64,000 nt of DNA from Girardinichthys multiradiatus (Eukaryota > Chordata > Actinopteri > Cyprinodontiformes > Goodeidae), in assembly GCF_021462225.1 (NCBI RefSeq), contig NC_061797.1, positions 33,878,147-33,942,146 of the forward strand. The letters run 5' to 3'. Positions 1-9,391 of the stretch are shown here, in pieces. Position 1 is the stretch's first letter. Every line of letters begins with the position of its first letter. The position numbers and the translations under genes were made by a program. The notes under the pieces are model-generated. The model was not told where the DNA came from, made no database searches, and worked only from the letters and a program-made list of their open reading frames with translations.

Positions 1-782
1 GCTATAGCAGCCTGGCCGTGTATATTGACCCTGTGGAGCTTGTAATGGAAATTCTTTTATCAAGTGCTCCAAAGTGTATGACCTTTAGGTTACCTCACTC
101 CTCAGAACATCTGTGTTAGAGGAGGAAGCTGTAAAGCCATTATCAGAAGTTTAATGGTTAAAACCCATAATTTAGGGTGATGTCTCAGGAAGAGCAGATG
201 GGTCTGTTCCTAGATAACTTTGTCACCTCTGAACCAGAGGAGGGTCTAGGCCATAAAACACACACTCTGAAGTTGAGATAACACTGTCATGTTTGCTATA
301 AATACAGTGTGTAAATGTTGATCGGGGCTCTGCTTCACTGACTAACCTCAGTGACAGGGTCTTCAAACGCTTAATGCCTTTGAATAAAACTTATAAAGAC
401 AAAGTCCGGATTTTCTCTTGTTGTGAGTCAACTTCTCTCCACTTTGATAAGAAAATTGCACTACAAGCTCCCGACGGACAGTTCTGGTGGAAACAGGAGA
501 GTTGAGGTGCACATTTAATTCTGCCGTGATTTGGGCAGCCGTGGTTTTATGTTTTTTGGATACAATCCGGGTTAGCACCCGAACATCCCTTTCAGACAGC
601 TTCCTCTTGCGTCCACAGTTAATCCTGTTGGATGTGGTTCGTCCTTCATGGTGGTATGCTGACATTACCCTGGACACCGTGGCTCTTGATACATCACAAA
701 GACTTGCTGTCTTGGTCACAGATGCGCCAGAAAGACGTGCACCGACAATTTGTCCTCTTTTGAACTCTGGTATGTCACCCGT
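1..782 (-). pseudogene. DD36E transposase fragment (start codon lost, LTR-interrupted)
   Basis: Reading from 782 downward, the frame gives a mutated start (ATG to ACG at 780-782) and then GDIPEFKRGQIVGARL..., the N-terminal DNA-binding domain of the Tc1-type transposase seen intact at 25956-26987. The frame runs to 466, then enters the LTR, and resumes at 40-1. The catalytic domain would be outside the window. The 118-codon open frame at 363-719 is a chimera of transposase and LTR sequence, not a gene. Confidence 0.8.
41..465 (+). mobile_element. Solo LTR (425 bp) of an endogenous retrovirus-like element
   Basis: The insertion begins TGTAATGG and ends CACTACA (TG...CA ends) and is flanked by a 4-bp duplication AGCT at 37-40 and 466-469. 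The uninterrupted sister element shows AGCT once. Inside are a TATA box (TATAAATA, 297-304) and a poly(A) signal (AATAAA, 383-388) about 80 bp apart, the arrangement of U3-R-U5. No internal gag, pol or env remains, so it is a solo LTR left by recombination. A 4-bp duplication is usual for gammaretrovirus-like elements. Confidence 0.8.
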
Positions 783-2185
783 AATGTTGTGTGCATTTCA
801 ATATTTTGAGCAAAACTGTGCTCTTACCCTGCTAATTGAACCTTCACACTCTGCTCTTACTGGTGCAATGTGCAATTAATTAAGACTGGCTACCAGGCTG
901 GTCCAATTTAGCCATGAAACCTCCCACACTAAATGACAGGTGTTTCAGTTTCATTGTCCAACCCCTGTACATTACATTGAAATTTTAAACATTTATCTAG
1001 AACATGTGGTGAGAGGTTCTAATGTGCCTCTTGAGTTTATTCTTTTAGGGCCACAAGACTTTGACATATTTACAGATATGATCTGTGCTGAAAGTAAGAT
1101 GTTATGTATCAGAATTGATTTGGAATTTGAAATTTCCATTTCAATTTGCTTACATAACATCAATGTACAACCAAAAACCACAGAATGCAAATTAATGACA
1201 AGTATAAAAAGTGTGCTTAAACGTATCTTGCAAAATACACCAGTAGGCTTGAAAGAAACAATTTATTTTGCAAAATTCAATAAATTTCCAAAGAAAAAAA
1301 ATATCACATGAAGCAAATTGATGTGTTAATGCAATTATAAAAACATTAAGTGTGTCATTTTGTTGACAATGTGAGGTTATGCCAATTTTACTAACATGTT
1401 CTGAGCCAATAAAGGTTGCTTGTGGTATCATCTATCAGTCAAGTGAAAAATGAACAATGACTGCATAATCTGTGATCTATCCATACATGTTCCAACTATT
1501 GCCAACCAGGCACTTGATGCAAGCGGATCTGCCAAGAATTAGTGGCTCAAACTGTGGCTGTGCATATTTTCCAGGTCCAGTACTGTAAATAATGCCAATT
1601 CAAAGCCTGTTGCAGCTCATGTGCCAAAATAACACTGTAGGTGGTTGGCTTTATATATATACATATATACACATTTTTATTTAATATTGCAAGAAAGTTT
1701 CTCAAATATTTCTCAAAAAAGACCATCACCATGCAAAGGGGTAATGGTCTATAGAAAAAGACAAGATAGTTATCAATTTACATTTTTTTTTAGCATATTC
1801 ATTGTTGAAAGTTTTGGTGAAATCTTGGTGAATACATCATACTTACCAACATGGCAAAAGACAAACCTTTATTCAAATTTTAAAAAGTTGATCGTCACTT
1901 AATGTTTTTCTCCCTACAAATTTTTATAGGTTTACTATTATATTACTATTACAACATATTATGGGAGAGCATAAAACTGACAAATTTATGTGTTGAGAAT
2001 GGTTTCAATTATGCTAGCTGTATAGCAAGAATATGCAGTTTACTTATTTTTTTCAAATAAGACAAGACTGTTAGGTTATAAAAAATAAAAAAACTAGGTA
2101 AATTTAGCTAATTGTGCCCACTGATTATAAAGACTATCAATAGACATGGGACTCTTCAAATGTTAGTCAATACAGTCTTACCCAC

Positions 2186-2400
2186 CTGGGCATCTGCAGA
2201 CAGTTGATTGAGTCTGGTCTTGGTAGTGGTCCATTGTTCTGCATATCAAACACATTGCAGTTTCTGGCCATATACTGCCAGTCCAACCAGGGCTGTTCTG
2301 TAACACTACCAGTCTCATGCTGTGAGAAGTCAAGCTTTCTTCTCTGGATCAAAATTGACTCAGGCAAAAGTCCCCCAAACTGTACTATGACGTAAAACAC
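2186..2400 (-). CDS. ush2a: ush2a coding exon 9: LamNT domain, last exon in window
   Basis: The acceptor is TTTTCAG|GTGTTT; the preferred donor is CCCAG|GTGGGT, phase 2. It encodes residues 396-466: VFYVIVQFGG, ILIQRRK, LDWQYMARNC, DSINCLQMP. The WQYFARNC and NCLQ blocks of human usherin are conserved. The exon is about 10 codons longer than its human counterpart because of an insert (DFSQHETGSVTEQPW region) after the IQRRK strand. A stronger-looking donor, TGG|GTAAGA, lies 5 bases further on at 2181/2180. I prefer the phase-2 donor because it keeps the phase remembered for human. The next exon is not seen in 1-2185. Confidence 0.9.
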
Positions 2401-4163
2401 CTGAAAAAGTAAGGGATGAAAGTTAACAGAAATGATATATCTCCTATAAGGTGAACTGAGGCAGCAGATTTCTACTGAATTCTACCACTGTGAAGCTTCG
2501 GATGTTTTCTTGTTGCAAATCATTATATTCACCTCCATCATTTTTTTAGTCTGCAAATGTTTTTTTTCATTGGGTTTTTTGTATGTACCCTGTTTTCCAT
2601 TATTTCTGTCATAATTTTGGTAGAGGAATTACATTTTGTTTTTTGTTCTCTCCCATGTCTGTAATTCAGCGGTATATAAGCCTCTGGTTTAGAGGTGGTT
2701 CTGTTATGTCATCCCTTTAGATGATCTATTAGTAAGTGACTTGTGATGGCTTGGATCTGCATACTGATTTAAGTTCATTCTTTGAGGATTTAGCCACCTT
2801 GGTTCCTGCAACCTGGTTCCTGCCTGCTGTTTTCTCTTTCTGCATTTGGGTCCTTCAACCACTCTTGCTCACTCTATACTGTAATAAGATTTAAGGTGAC
2901 AGCCAAAACATCCTCATATATAGATACTGTGCATGATTCCTATTTTTACTGGTGTGTTGTAGATTTTAGGTCTAATTTATGACAACATATGATACCCCCC
3001 ACCGCTCTGTTTGATGAAGTCACACAAACCAGCTCTCCGTCCAATGGGTCCAGACTCCTGAGCCTAATAGGTCTTTTCAAAGCAGAGCCTTCAGGAAGTC
3101 TGTTTAAGTTGGTGTGGAGGCCACACCCATCTTCAGCTGATGGATTAGCCAGACTGAGTAGCCCAGTAGCCAACTTGATCTCAACAGCCACACCCATTAA
3201 TGGCAGCTCCCTCTCTTATGACAATTTGCACTTGGTATCTGGGCTAGATTTGGTTTAGTGAGGAACTAAGCCCCGAGGCTGTTGTTCTCATAGGCAGTGG
3301 CTAAAGCAATATATAAAAACCTGCAAAATTATTTGAGCCATGCATCAAGTCTCACATATATGAGATTCTTTGGTGTCACAGAGGAAGAACTCTGATTAGC
3401 TTTTTGAAAGCTGCCTAAAAATCTGCTCCTTATTGGCTCACCTGAGCTGTGGATTGATTTTATGAGAAAGTTTGTTTTCTGTATTTGAGACCCTAACCTT
3501 AGAATGGAGGAACCCAGCTTTGCATTCAAAAAAGAAACTGACACACCTGAACCTGATCAGTCTTTAGGGATATGGATGGGATAAATGTTTGCTTTGCATC
3601 ATTCGTCTAACTTTTGTGTGAAACTCTGCCAAGAGTATTGTTTCCCGGCACACTCCTGCTGCACTCAGCATCATTCATCGACTCCCTTCCAGCACATCAC
3701 CCAGTTCTGAATCCAAAGTGAAGAACCTCCAGACCTCCAAATCGGGGCGAAAGAAACCACCAACTGAAGCTCTTGTGTTCATTTTGTCTGTCTGTCTCTA
3801 AGCCGAACAAACAATATGAAAGGAGTTGCATATCTATGGCGATACAGTTGTGATTCAATGAGCTGGAGATTGGTACATGCATTGAACCCACAAGCACCTT
3901 CCTCTCTTGTCCCAAACTTCGTTTTTTACATCATAATTACCCACAATTACACCATCAAATTATTTCCTTCCTGAAATCTGGTAATTAAACAAATGACTGA
4001 TAACTTTTAAGGTCTAAGGCTACTTTAATTAATTCCGCAAAAGAGCACCTGGCCATTTCTAACGCTCATTCCAGTAGGGCATAGTTTACATTAAATGTTT
4101 GTCTCATTAATTATTTGCTTTTGCCTATTAGTTAAATAGGCTTAGTTTGTTTTGATATCCTTA

Positions 4164-4549
4164 TGGTGGCTTCAGACCAAACGCGATTGCAGCGAATTTT
4201 TCGTCTCATTTGTGTGGACCACCAAAATACAGCAGGCAAGAGCTGATATGTCAACAGTATGTTGCATGGTAGCCATAAGTATGGTCCTTCACCCTATGTC
4301 ACAGACACATCCAGTTTCTCATTGGTTGACGCGACACAAATTGCGAGAAAAGTTCAGATTTTTCAACTCCAGCGAAATTTGACACAGGTTCATCGTGGTG
4401 TCGCTTCGCTCTGTTCACCCTAATTGCGCCGCTCGCATCGAAAGACACACGTCCTTCGCATCCCTTTGCTCCTGAACGCACCACTGCCTAGGGATAACAT
4501 GTAAATCACTTGCTCAGGTCGTGTCCTTGCGTTCGGTCTGAACGCACCA
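4164..4549. mobile_element. PIF/Harbinger-type MITE (386 bp)
   Basis: The terminal inverted repeats are TGGTGGCTTCAGACCAAACG on the left and, reverse complemented, TGGTGCGTTCAGACCGAACG on the right. They are flanked by TTA on both sides (4161-4163 and 4550-4552), the 3-bp target duplication of PIF/Harbinger elements. It has no coding capacity. The element is CpG-rich compared with the surrounding intron. Confidence 0.75.
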
Positions 4550-4734
4550 TTAGTGAAAGGTAAATATTTGTGCATTAAAATTAGCCATTGTACTTCTCCT
4601 TTTATTCTTTAGTAAACTCTTTTCCATGCTTATTCTTTCAACAAATACCATTGAAGTTAAAAGACATATACTCATCTTTTAAAAGCATGTTTTTTTTTAT
4701 TAATGGTGTCAAAAGTACATTTTCAGGGGAAATA

Positions 4735-4935
4735 ATTTTTTTTATTTTTATTTTTTATTTTTTCGGCACTAGAGGCCTTTATTTTTGATAGTAGGTAGAC
4801 AGGAAAGAGGGGCAAAGAGAGAGGGAGATATTCGGCAAAGGTCGCCGGGTCCGGGACTCAAACCTGGGATGGCTGCTTCGAGGACTGTAGCCTCTATATG
4901 TGGTCACGCGCTTAACCACTACACCAGCGTCGTAC
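4735..4935 (-). mobile_element. tRNA-derived SINE
   Basis: On the minus strand it starts near 4935 with a tRNA-like head. The A box resembles TGGTGTAGTGGTTA (4913-4926) and the B box is GGTTTGAGTCC (4854-4864). These are followed by a unique body and an A/T-rich tail (AAAATAAAAAATAAA) ending near 4735. A and B boxes form an internal RNA polymerase III promoter. Confidence 0.75.
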
Positions 4936-5441
4936 AGAGGAATCTTTAGCTGACCTGGTTTAAAGTGTCTGATGGTTCACTACAACACCAACACCGTAAT
5001 GTTTGCTTTCAAATAGCTTTTATTGTACCCATGGTATGATATTGCAAGGCCTGTTATATTATGTTGGCTCTTCCTTGCATTAAGACAATTATTTAGCACT
5101 GTATCAACTTACATATATATAAAATAAATAACCTTATCTCACTTCTTTGAAACTGGGAGCACGCAGGGAGCCCAGGGGAACAACAAAACATCTAACAGAA
5201 CCTAAACAGAGAAACCAGATATACATAGAAATATAAACAAACTCCTAAACATTCTGACATTTTAACACCTCCCCCCCTAAAAAAATTTACTTTTTCATAT
5301 GAATATTTAAGAGGTTAATTTGTTTATGCATTGGCTGATCATAAGAAATGTTACTTCTTGGCTTCCAATTAAATTTTTTTATTGAAAAAATTAAACTATG
5401 CCACATTACTTGCAAAATAAAAAAGCAAACACAGAGGAGTA

Positions 5442-7049
5442 GGTCCTTCTCAAAATATTAGCATATTGTGATAAAGTTCATTATTTTCCATAATGTCATG
5501 ATGAAAATTTAACATTCATATATTTTAGATTCATTGCACACTAACTGAAATATTTCAGGTCTTTTATTGTCTTAATACGGATGATTGTGGCGTACAGCTC
5601 ATGAAAACCCAAAATTCCTATCTCACAAAATTAGCATATTTAATCCGACCAATAAAAGAAAAGTGTTTTTAATACAAAAAACGTCAACCTTCAAATAATC
5701 ATGTATAGTTATGCACTCAATACTTGGTCGGGAATCCTTTGGCAGAAATGACTGCTTCAATGCGGCGTGGCATGGAGGCAATCAGCCTGTGGCACTGCTG
5801 AGGTCTTATGGAGGCCCAGGATGCTTCGATAGTGGCCTTTAGCTCATCCAGAGTGTTGGGTCTTGAGTCTCTCAACGTTCTCTTCACAATATCCCACAGA
5901 TTCTCTATGGGGTTCAGGTCAGGAGAGTTGGCAGGCCAATTGAGTACAGTGATACCATGGTCAGTAAACCATTTACCAGTGGTTTTGGCACTGTGAGCAG
6001 GTGCCAGGTCGTGCTGAAAAATGAAATCTTCATCTCCATAAAGCTTTTCAGCAGATGGAAGCATGAAGTGCTCCACAATCTCCTGATAGCTAGCTGCATT
6101 GACCCTGCCCTTGATAAAACACAGTGGACCAACACCAGCAGCTGACACGGCACCCCAGACCATCACTGACTGTGGGTACTTGACACTGGACTTCTGGCAT
6201 TTTGGCATTTCCTTCTCCCCAGTCTTCCTCCAGACTGTGGCACCTTGATTTCCGAATGACATGCAGAATCTGATTTCATCTGAAAAAAGTACTTTGGACC
6301 ACTGAGCAACAGTCCAGTGCTGCTTCTCTGTAGCCCAGGTCAGGCGCTTCTGCCGCTGTTTCTGGTTCAAAAGTGGCTTGACCTGGGGAATGCGGCACCT
6401 GTAGCCCATTTCCTGCACACGCCTTTGCACGGTGGCTCTGGATGTTTCTACTCCAGACTCAGTCCACTGCTTCCGCAGGTCCCCCAAGGTCTGGAATCGG
6501 CCCTTCTCCACAATCTTCCTCAGGGTCCAGTCACCTCTTCTCGTTGTGCAGCGTTTTCTGCCACACTTTTTCCTTCCCACAGACTTCCCACTGAGGTGCC
6601 TTGATACAGCACTCTGAGAACAGCCTATTCGTTCAGAAATTTCTTTCTGTGTCTTACTCTCTTGCTTGAGGGTGTCAATAGTGGCCTTCTGGACAGCAGT
6701 CAGGTCGGCAGTCTTACCCATGATTGGGGTTTTGAGTGATGAACCAGGCTGGGAGTTTTAAAGGCCTCAGGAATCTTTTGCAGGTGTTTAGAGTTAACTC
6801 GTTGATTCAGATGATTAGGTTCATAGCTCGTTTAGAGACCCTTTTAATGATATGCTAATTTTGTGAGATAGGAATTTTGGGTTTTCATGAGCTGTATGCC
6901 AAAATCATCCGTATTAAGACAATAAAAGACCTGAAATATTTCAGTTAGTGTGCAATGAATCTAAAATATATGAATGTTAAATTTTCATCATGATATTATG
7001 GAAAATAATGAACTTTATCACAATATGCTAATATTTTGAGAAGGACCTC
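5442..7049 (-). mobile_element. Tc1-like DD34E transposon, copy A, apparently complete
   Basis: The ends are inverted repeats of about 200 bp (5442-5642 and 6849-7049) beginning GGTCCTTCTCAAAATATTAG. Each contains two similar motifs, an outer AAATATTAGCATAT type and an inner CAAAATTAGCATAT type. This is the IR/DR layout in which each end carries two transposase-binding sites. TA dinucleotides flank both ends. An intact transposase frame lies between them. Copies B and C are the same family. Confidence 0.88.
5717..6721 (-). CDS. Tc1-like transposase (334 aa, intact)
   Basis: It catalyses cut-and-paste transposition of its own element into TA sites in the nucleus. Residues 1-110 form a paired-like DNA-binding region with two helix-turn-helix motifs (QKEISERIGCSQSAVSRHL, then TLRKIVE...TSRATVQRRV) and a basic GRKRCTTRR hook. 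The catalytic triad is visible: D148 (VLFSDE), D238 (FQHDLAPAH) and E273 (NPIENLW). Asp238 and Glu273 are separated by 34 residues, so it is DD34E. Length and motifs are normal for Tc1 transposases. There is no stop or frameshift. The substitution FSDEIRF (copy B has LDESKF) might affect activity. Confidence 0.9.
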   Translation of the reverse strand: MGKTADLTAVQKATIDTLKQESKTQKEISERIGCSQSAVSRHLSGKSVGRKKCGRKRCTTRRGDWTLRKIVEKGRFQTLGDLRKQWTESGVETSRATVQRRVQEMGYRCRIPQVKPLLNQKQRQKRLTWATEKQHWTVAQWSKVLFSDEIRFCMSFGNQGATVWRKTGEKEMPKCQKSSVKYPQSVMVWGAVSAAGVGPLCFIKGRVNAASYQEIVEHFMLPSAEKLYGDEDFIFQHDLAPAHSAKTTGKWFTDHGITVLNWPANSPDLNPIENLWDIVKRTLRDSRPNTLDELKATIEASWASIRPQQCHRLIASMPRRIEAVISAKGFPTKY

Positions 7050-8008
7050 TATATCCCATGTGCATGTGTGTGTATGAGTCTTATCTGCCATTCCAGTGTG
7101 CCAGGACTCAGGGTTACGCAGCAGGGAGTGCATTAGCCACCAAGGCTGCAATAACCTACTCACATACTGAAATACCCCCAACTTCAGAAAGTCTTACATT
7201 GGGACTTGAGTTGAAGTTACATGAGGACAGCTCCTAAATTCCTGCGCACACATATAGGCAGTACACACATCCCAGAGAGGAGGAAAGAGTCTTCCAAACA
7301 CAACAGCACCTACTTCCAATAGTTTATATATTTCTTTTGGCCTTTTTATCCCTTTGTGACCTTACATTCCTGTATATATGGTATTTATTACATTAACACG
7401 TCCAAGTAATTACATATATTTCAGTTTTAGTATTTCAACTGTAGACTTAATATAATAATGCGGTTGACTATCAAGCAAACTCTAAACAACAGTGTTGTAT
7501 AAATTATTGGATTAATTGTTAAGAGGGTGATCCAAACTCTTCATAATTTATCTGTGTCATATACATTCTCTATTTGTACTCTATATTTACATAATTGCAT
7601 GCCAATCATATTTTTGCATGACATTTCTTGTGTATGAAAGTGTTCAAAACTGCAAATGAATTCATGAACAGATTAAAATTTTGTACAAATATTCAAAATA
7701 AAGAGTATTTATTTCGAGCCCATGTCATTTCATGGTAGCTCTATTTTGCATGATGATGATAATATTCAACAAAAAAAGGTCATATTATATGGTAGCAATA
7801 GAAAAATAAATATATTTATCCCTCGGTTACAAGTTATTTGCCAACTGATTTTAAGGATACACTGAATTAATCAAATCAGTGACTTCATTCACGCACCAGG
7901 ATATAGCCTAAGAAAACAAACTGCATGGTTCTGTGGATGGTCTCTAGCCAAGACAATAACAGTAATAAAGTTTTTGATCGCATAAAATTGTCATATAAGT
8001 TGCATTAC

Positions 8009-8198
8009 CTGGTATTGTCCATTTGCCAAATCCACCGTAATAGTGACTCCTTCATCCAGTTCTTGTAAACTCATGACCTTAGACACCCACATGGTGCCCA
8101 TGTCCTGGTCATTAATGTAACTAAGTGGATGAGCGTTGATGTTTAGTCTCAAGACCCTGTCATTAGTGGTGTCCTCAACAGCATTAGGAATACAGTAC
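8009..8198 (-). CDS. ush2a: ush2a coding exon 8: laminin N-terminal (LamNT) domain
   Basis: The acceptor is TTTACAG|GTACTG and the donor TACCAG|GTAATG, phase 0. It encodes residues 333-395, YCIPNAVEDTTNDRV..., then HPLSYINDQD, MWVSK and VTITVDLANGQYQ. These match the human HPLSFVNDND, SWVSN and VTISVDLENGQYQ blocks, typical of a laminin N-terminal domain that binds basement-membrane partners. The one clear difference is WVSKVMSLQELDEG where human has a WVSNVFTN glycosylation context. Confidence 0.93.
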
Positions 8199-8552
8199 CT
8201 GTAAACAGCGTATGTTTCAAATTTAAACTAAAAGCATACCAAATATAACTAAAACACTTAAAATAATCATTTATACCCAACCAAACGCATCTTTAATGCA
8301 GTTACATATTTTATTACATAATCACATTTGCAGGAAGTCTGATTACTTGCGTCAATGACAAATGTGTTCAAACATTAAAGATGTTTAATACAGCTGCTCT
8401 TAATAAAAAAAAAAAAATGGTTACCCACTAAGCCTTCCCCTCTTAAGCCAGGGAATTAAAATGGTAATTGCATTTCATCACAAATATCTGATTTGAACCT
8501 TTTTGACTGCACTAATTTCTGTCTAAATACATAAGACATCACGATACTTCAC

Positions 8553-8654
8553 CTCTCAACTAATGGGTGTACTCTGGGGTGGCTGGGAGGACAGCGGCAC
8601 TCAGGCTGGACATGGAGCTTCGACATGACTCCAGAGTACAACTGGACTATTTCC
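8553..8654 (-). CDS. ush2a: ush2a coding exon 7: LamG-to-LamNT linker
   Basis: The acceptor is GTTAACAG|GGAAAT and the donor GAGAG|GTGAAG. It encodes residues 299-331 plus split Arg codons at both ends: EIVQLYSGVMSKLHVQ, then PECRCPPSHPRVHPL. The CRCP.SHPRVHPL motif is almost unchanged from human usherin and marks the entry to the LamNT domain. The exon is 102 nt. The downstream intron is only 354 bp, the shortest in the window. Confidence 0.92.
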
Positions 8655-9327
8655 CTGTTAACACAGCAAACACCACATTAAACTTTAATTTAATCATTCC
8701 TCTTATGGTACATAAATTATATTTTAAGTAAATGCAATTGACTGTTGTAAAGAAATAAATTTAGCCCAACATAACCTAACTTTTTACCCTTTAATTTTGT
8801 CACAGAGCTACAAATCTCCTTAAGTCAGGAGAACACGAGATATAATCAGCAAGCTGCCTTTGCTTAACCAGTGGGGTATCAAGCAAGGGTGTCGGTTACA
8901 GTAGAGCTGCATGTCCCATCACCCACATCTCACTATTTGCCAGCTCGCCTCTGTGACTACCTCTCTTACCAGCTCAACATTTCTTCAGCAGTAAATCAAC
9001 TACAAAAATTCTTGAAAGTATTGCTTGAAAAGGGCTGTTATCCTCAATTGTTTGAGAAAATCTAAGAGCACCCGTTAGTTCGCTTTTGTGATGAATTCTT
9101 AAAAAAAATCTTGAACAAGTACAGGTCTAAATATGAAATGCTTAGCCCTCCTTGGCTCCTTTCTTTTAACAGTTTTCCTTTTATCAATATATACTGCTCC
9201 TCTGCTTTTGTTTCAAAATCCATTCTTTTCTGATGAGTAAAATGATAAACTGCTTTGACCATTTTAAGGTTTCTTTCTCCTTTCCCAGCAGTTGTTCACC
9301 ACATATCTGTTTTTCTATCCACCTCAC
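8655..9327 (-). other. ush2a: ush2a intron F (673 bp)
   Basis: The intron between the 64-nt and 102-nt exons, bounded by GTGAGG and TTAACAG. No repeat or coding signal was recognised. Confidence 0.85.
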
Positions 9328-9391
9328 CTGTTGGTCAATGTAGTGGGATAAAATCTAAAGTCCTGCATCCGCCCAATGAACTGATTAGACC
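9328..9391 (-). CDS. ush2a: ush2a coding exon 6 (64-nt exon): end of laminin-G-like domain
   Basis: This is a short exon found by protein similarity. The acceptor is CTCTCCAG|GGTCTA and the donor AACAG|GTGAGG. It encodes G-SNQFIGRMQDFRFYPTTLTN-R, corresponding to human usherin QFVGRMQDFRLY...LTNR. GRMQDFR is the hallmark last strand of a LamG-like domain. Phase 1 in and phase 2 out agree with the flanking exons, and 64 nt equals the length I recall for human exon 5. Confidence 0.92.

Larger units (their letters stand above)
1..967 (-). mobile_element. DD36E Tc1/mariner (Incomer-like) element, right part, interrupted by a solo LTR
   Basis: Positions 1-40 and 466-967 are nearly identical to the matching part of the complete element at 25904-27173. 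They include the terminal repeat ending TTGTCCAACCCCTG at 967 and a TA target duplication at 968-969. The left part of the element lies outside the window. It is interrupted at 41-465 by an LTR. Confidence 0.85.
2401..8008 (-). other. ush2a: ush2a intron H (about 5.6 kb)
   Basis: Holds a Harbinger-type MITE (4164-4549), a tRNA-derived SINE (4735-4935) and Tc1 copy A (5442-7049). Around 2590-2900 the text (CTGCATTTGGGTCC near 2840-2853) resembles the 3' end of a teleost LTR element, but I cannot define borders. Stretches 2900-4160, 4940-5440 and 7050-8008 show nothing I recognise. Confidence 0.85.

Noticed and set aside
363..719. 118-codon minus-strand open frame
   Set aside because: It joins a transposase fragment to LTR sequence across the insertion border and has no own start.
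2177..2185. Alternative GTAAGA donor for the last ush2a exon
   Set aside because: It would change the phase from 2 to 0, against the conserved human phase; kept only as an alternative.
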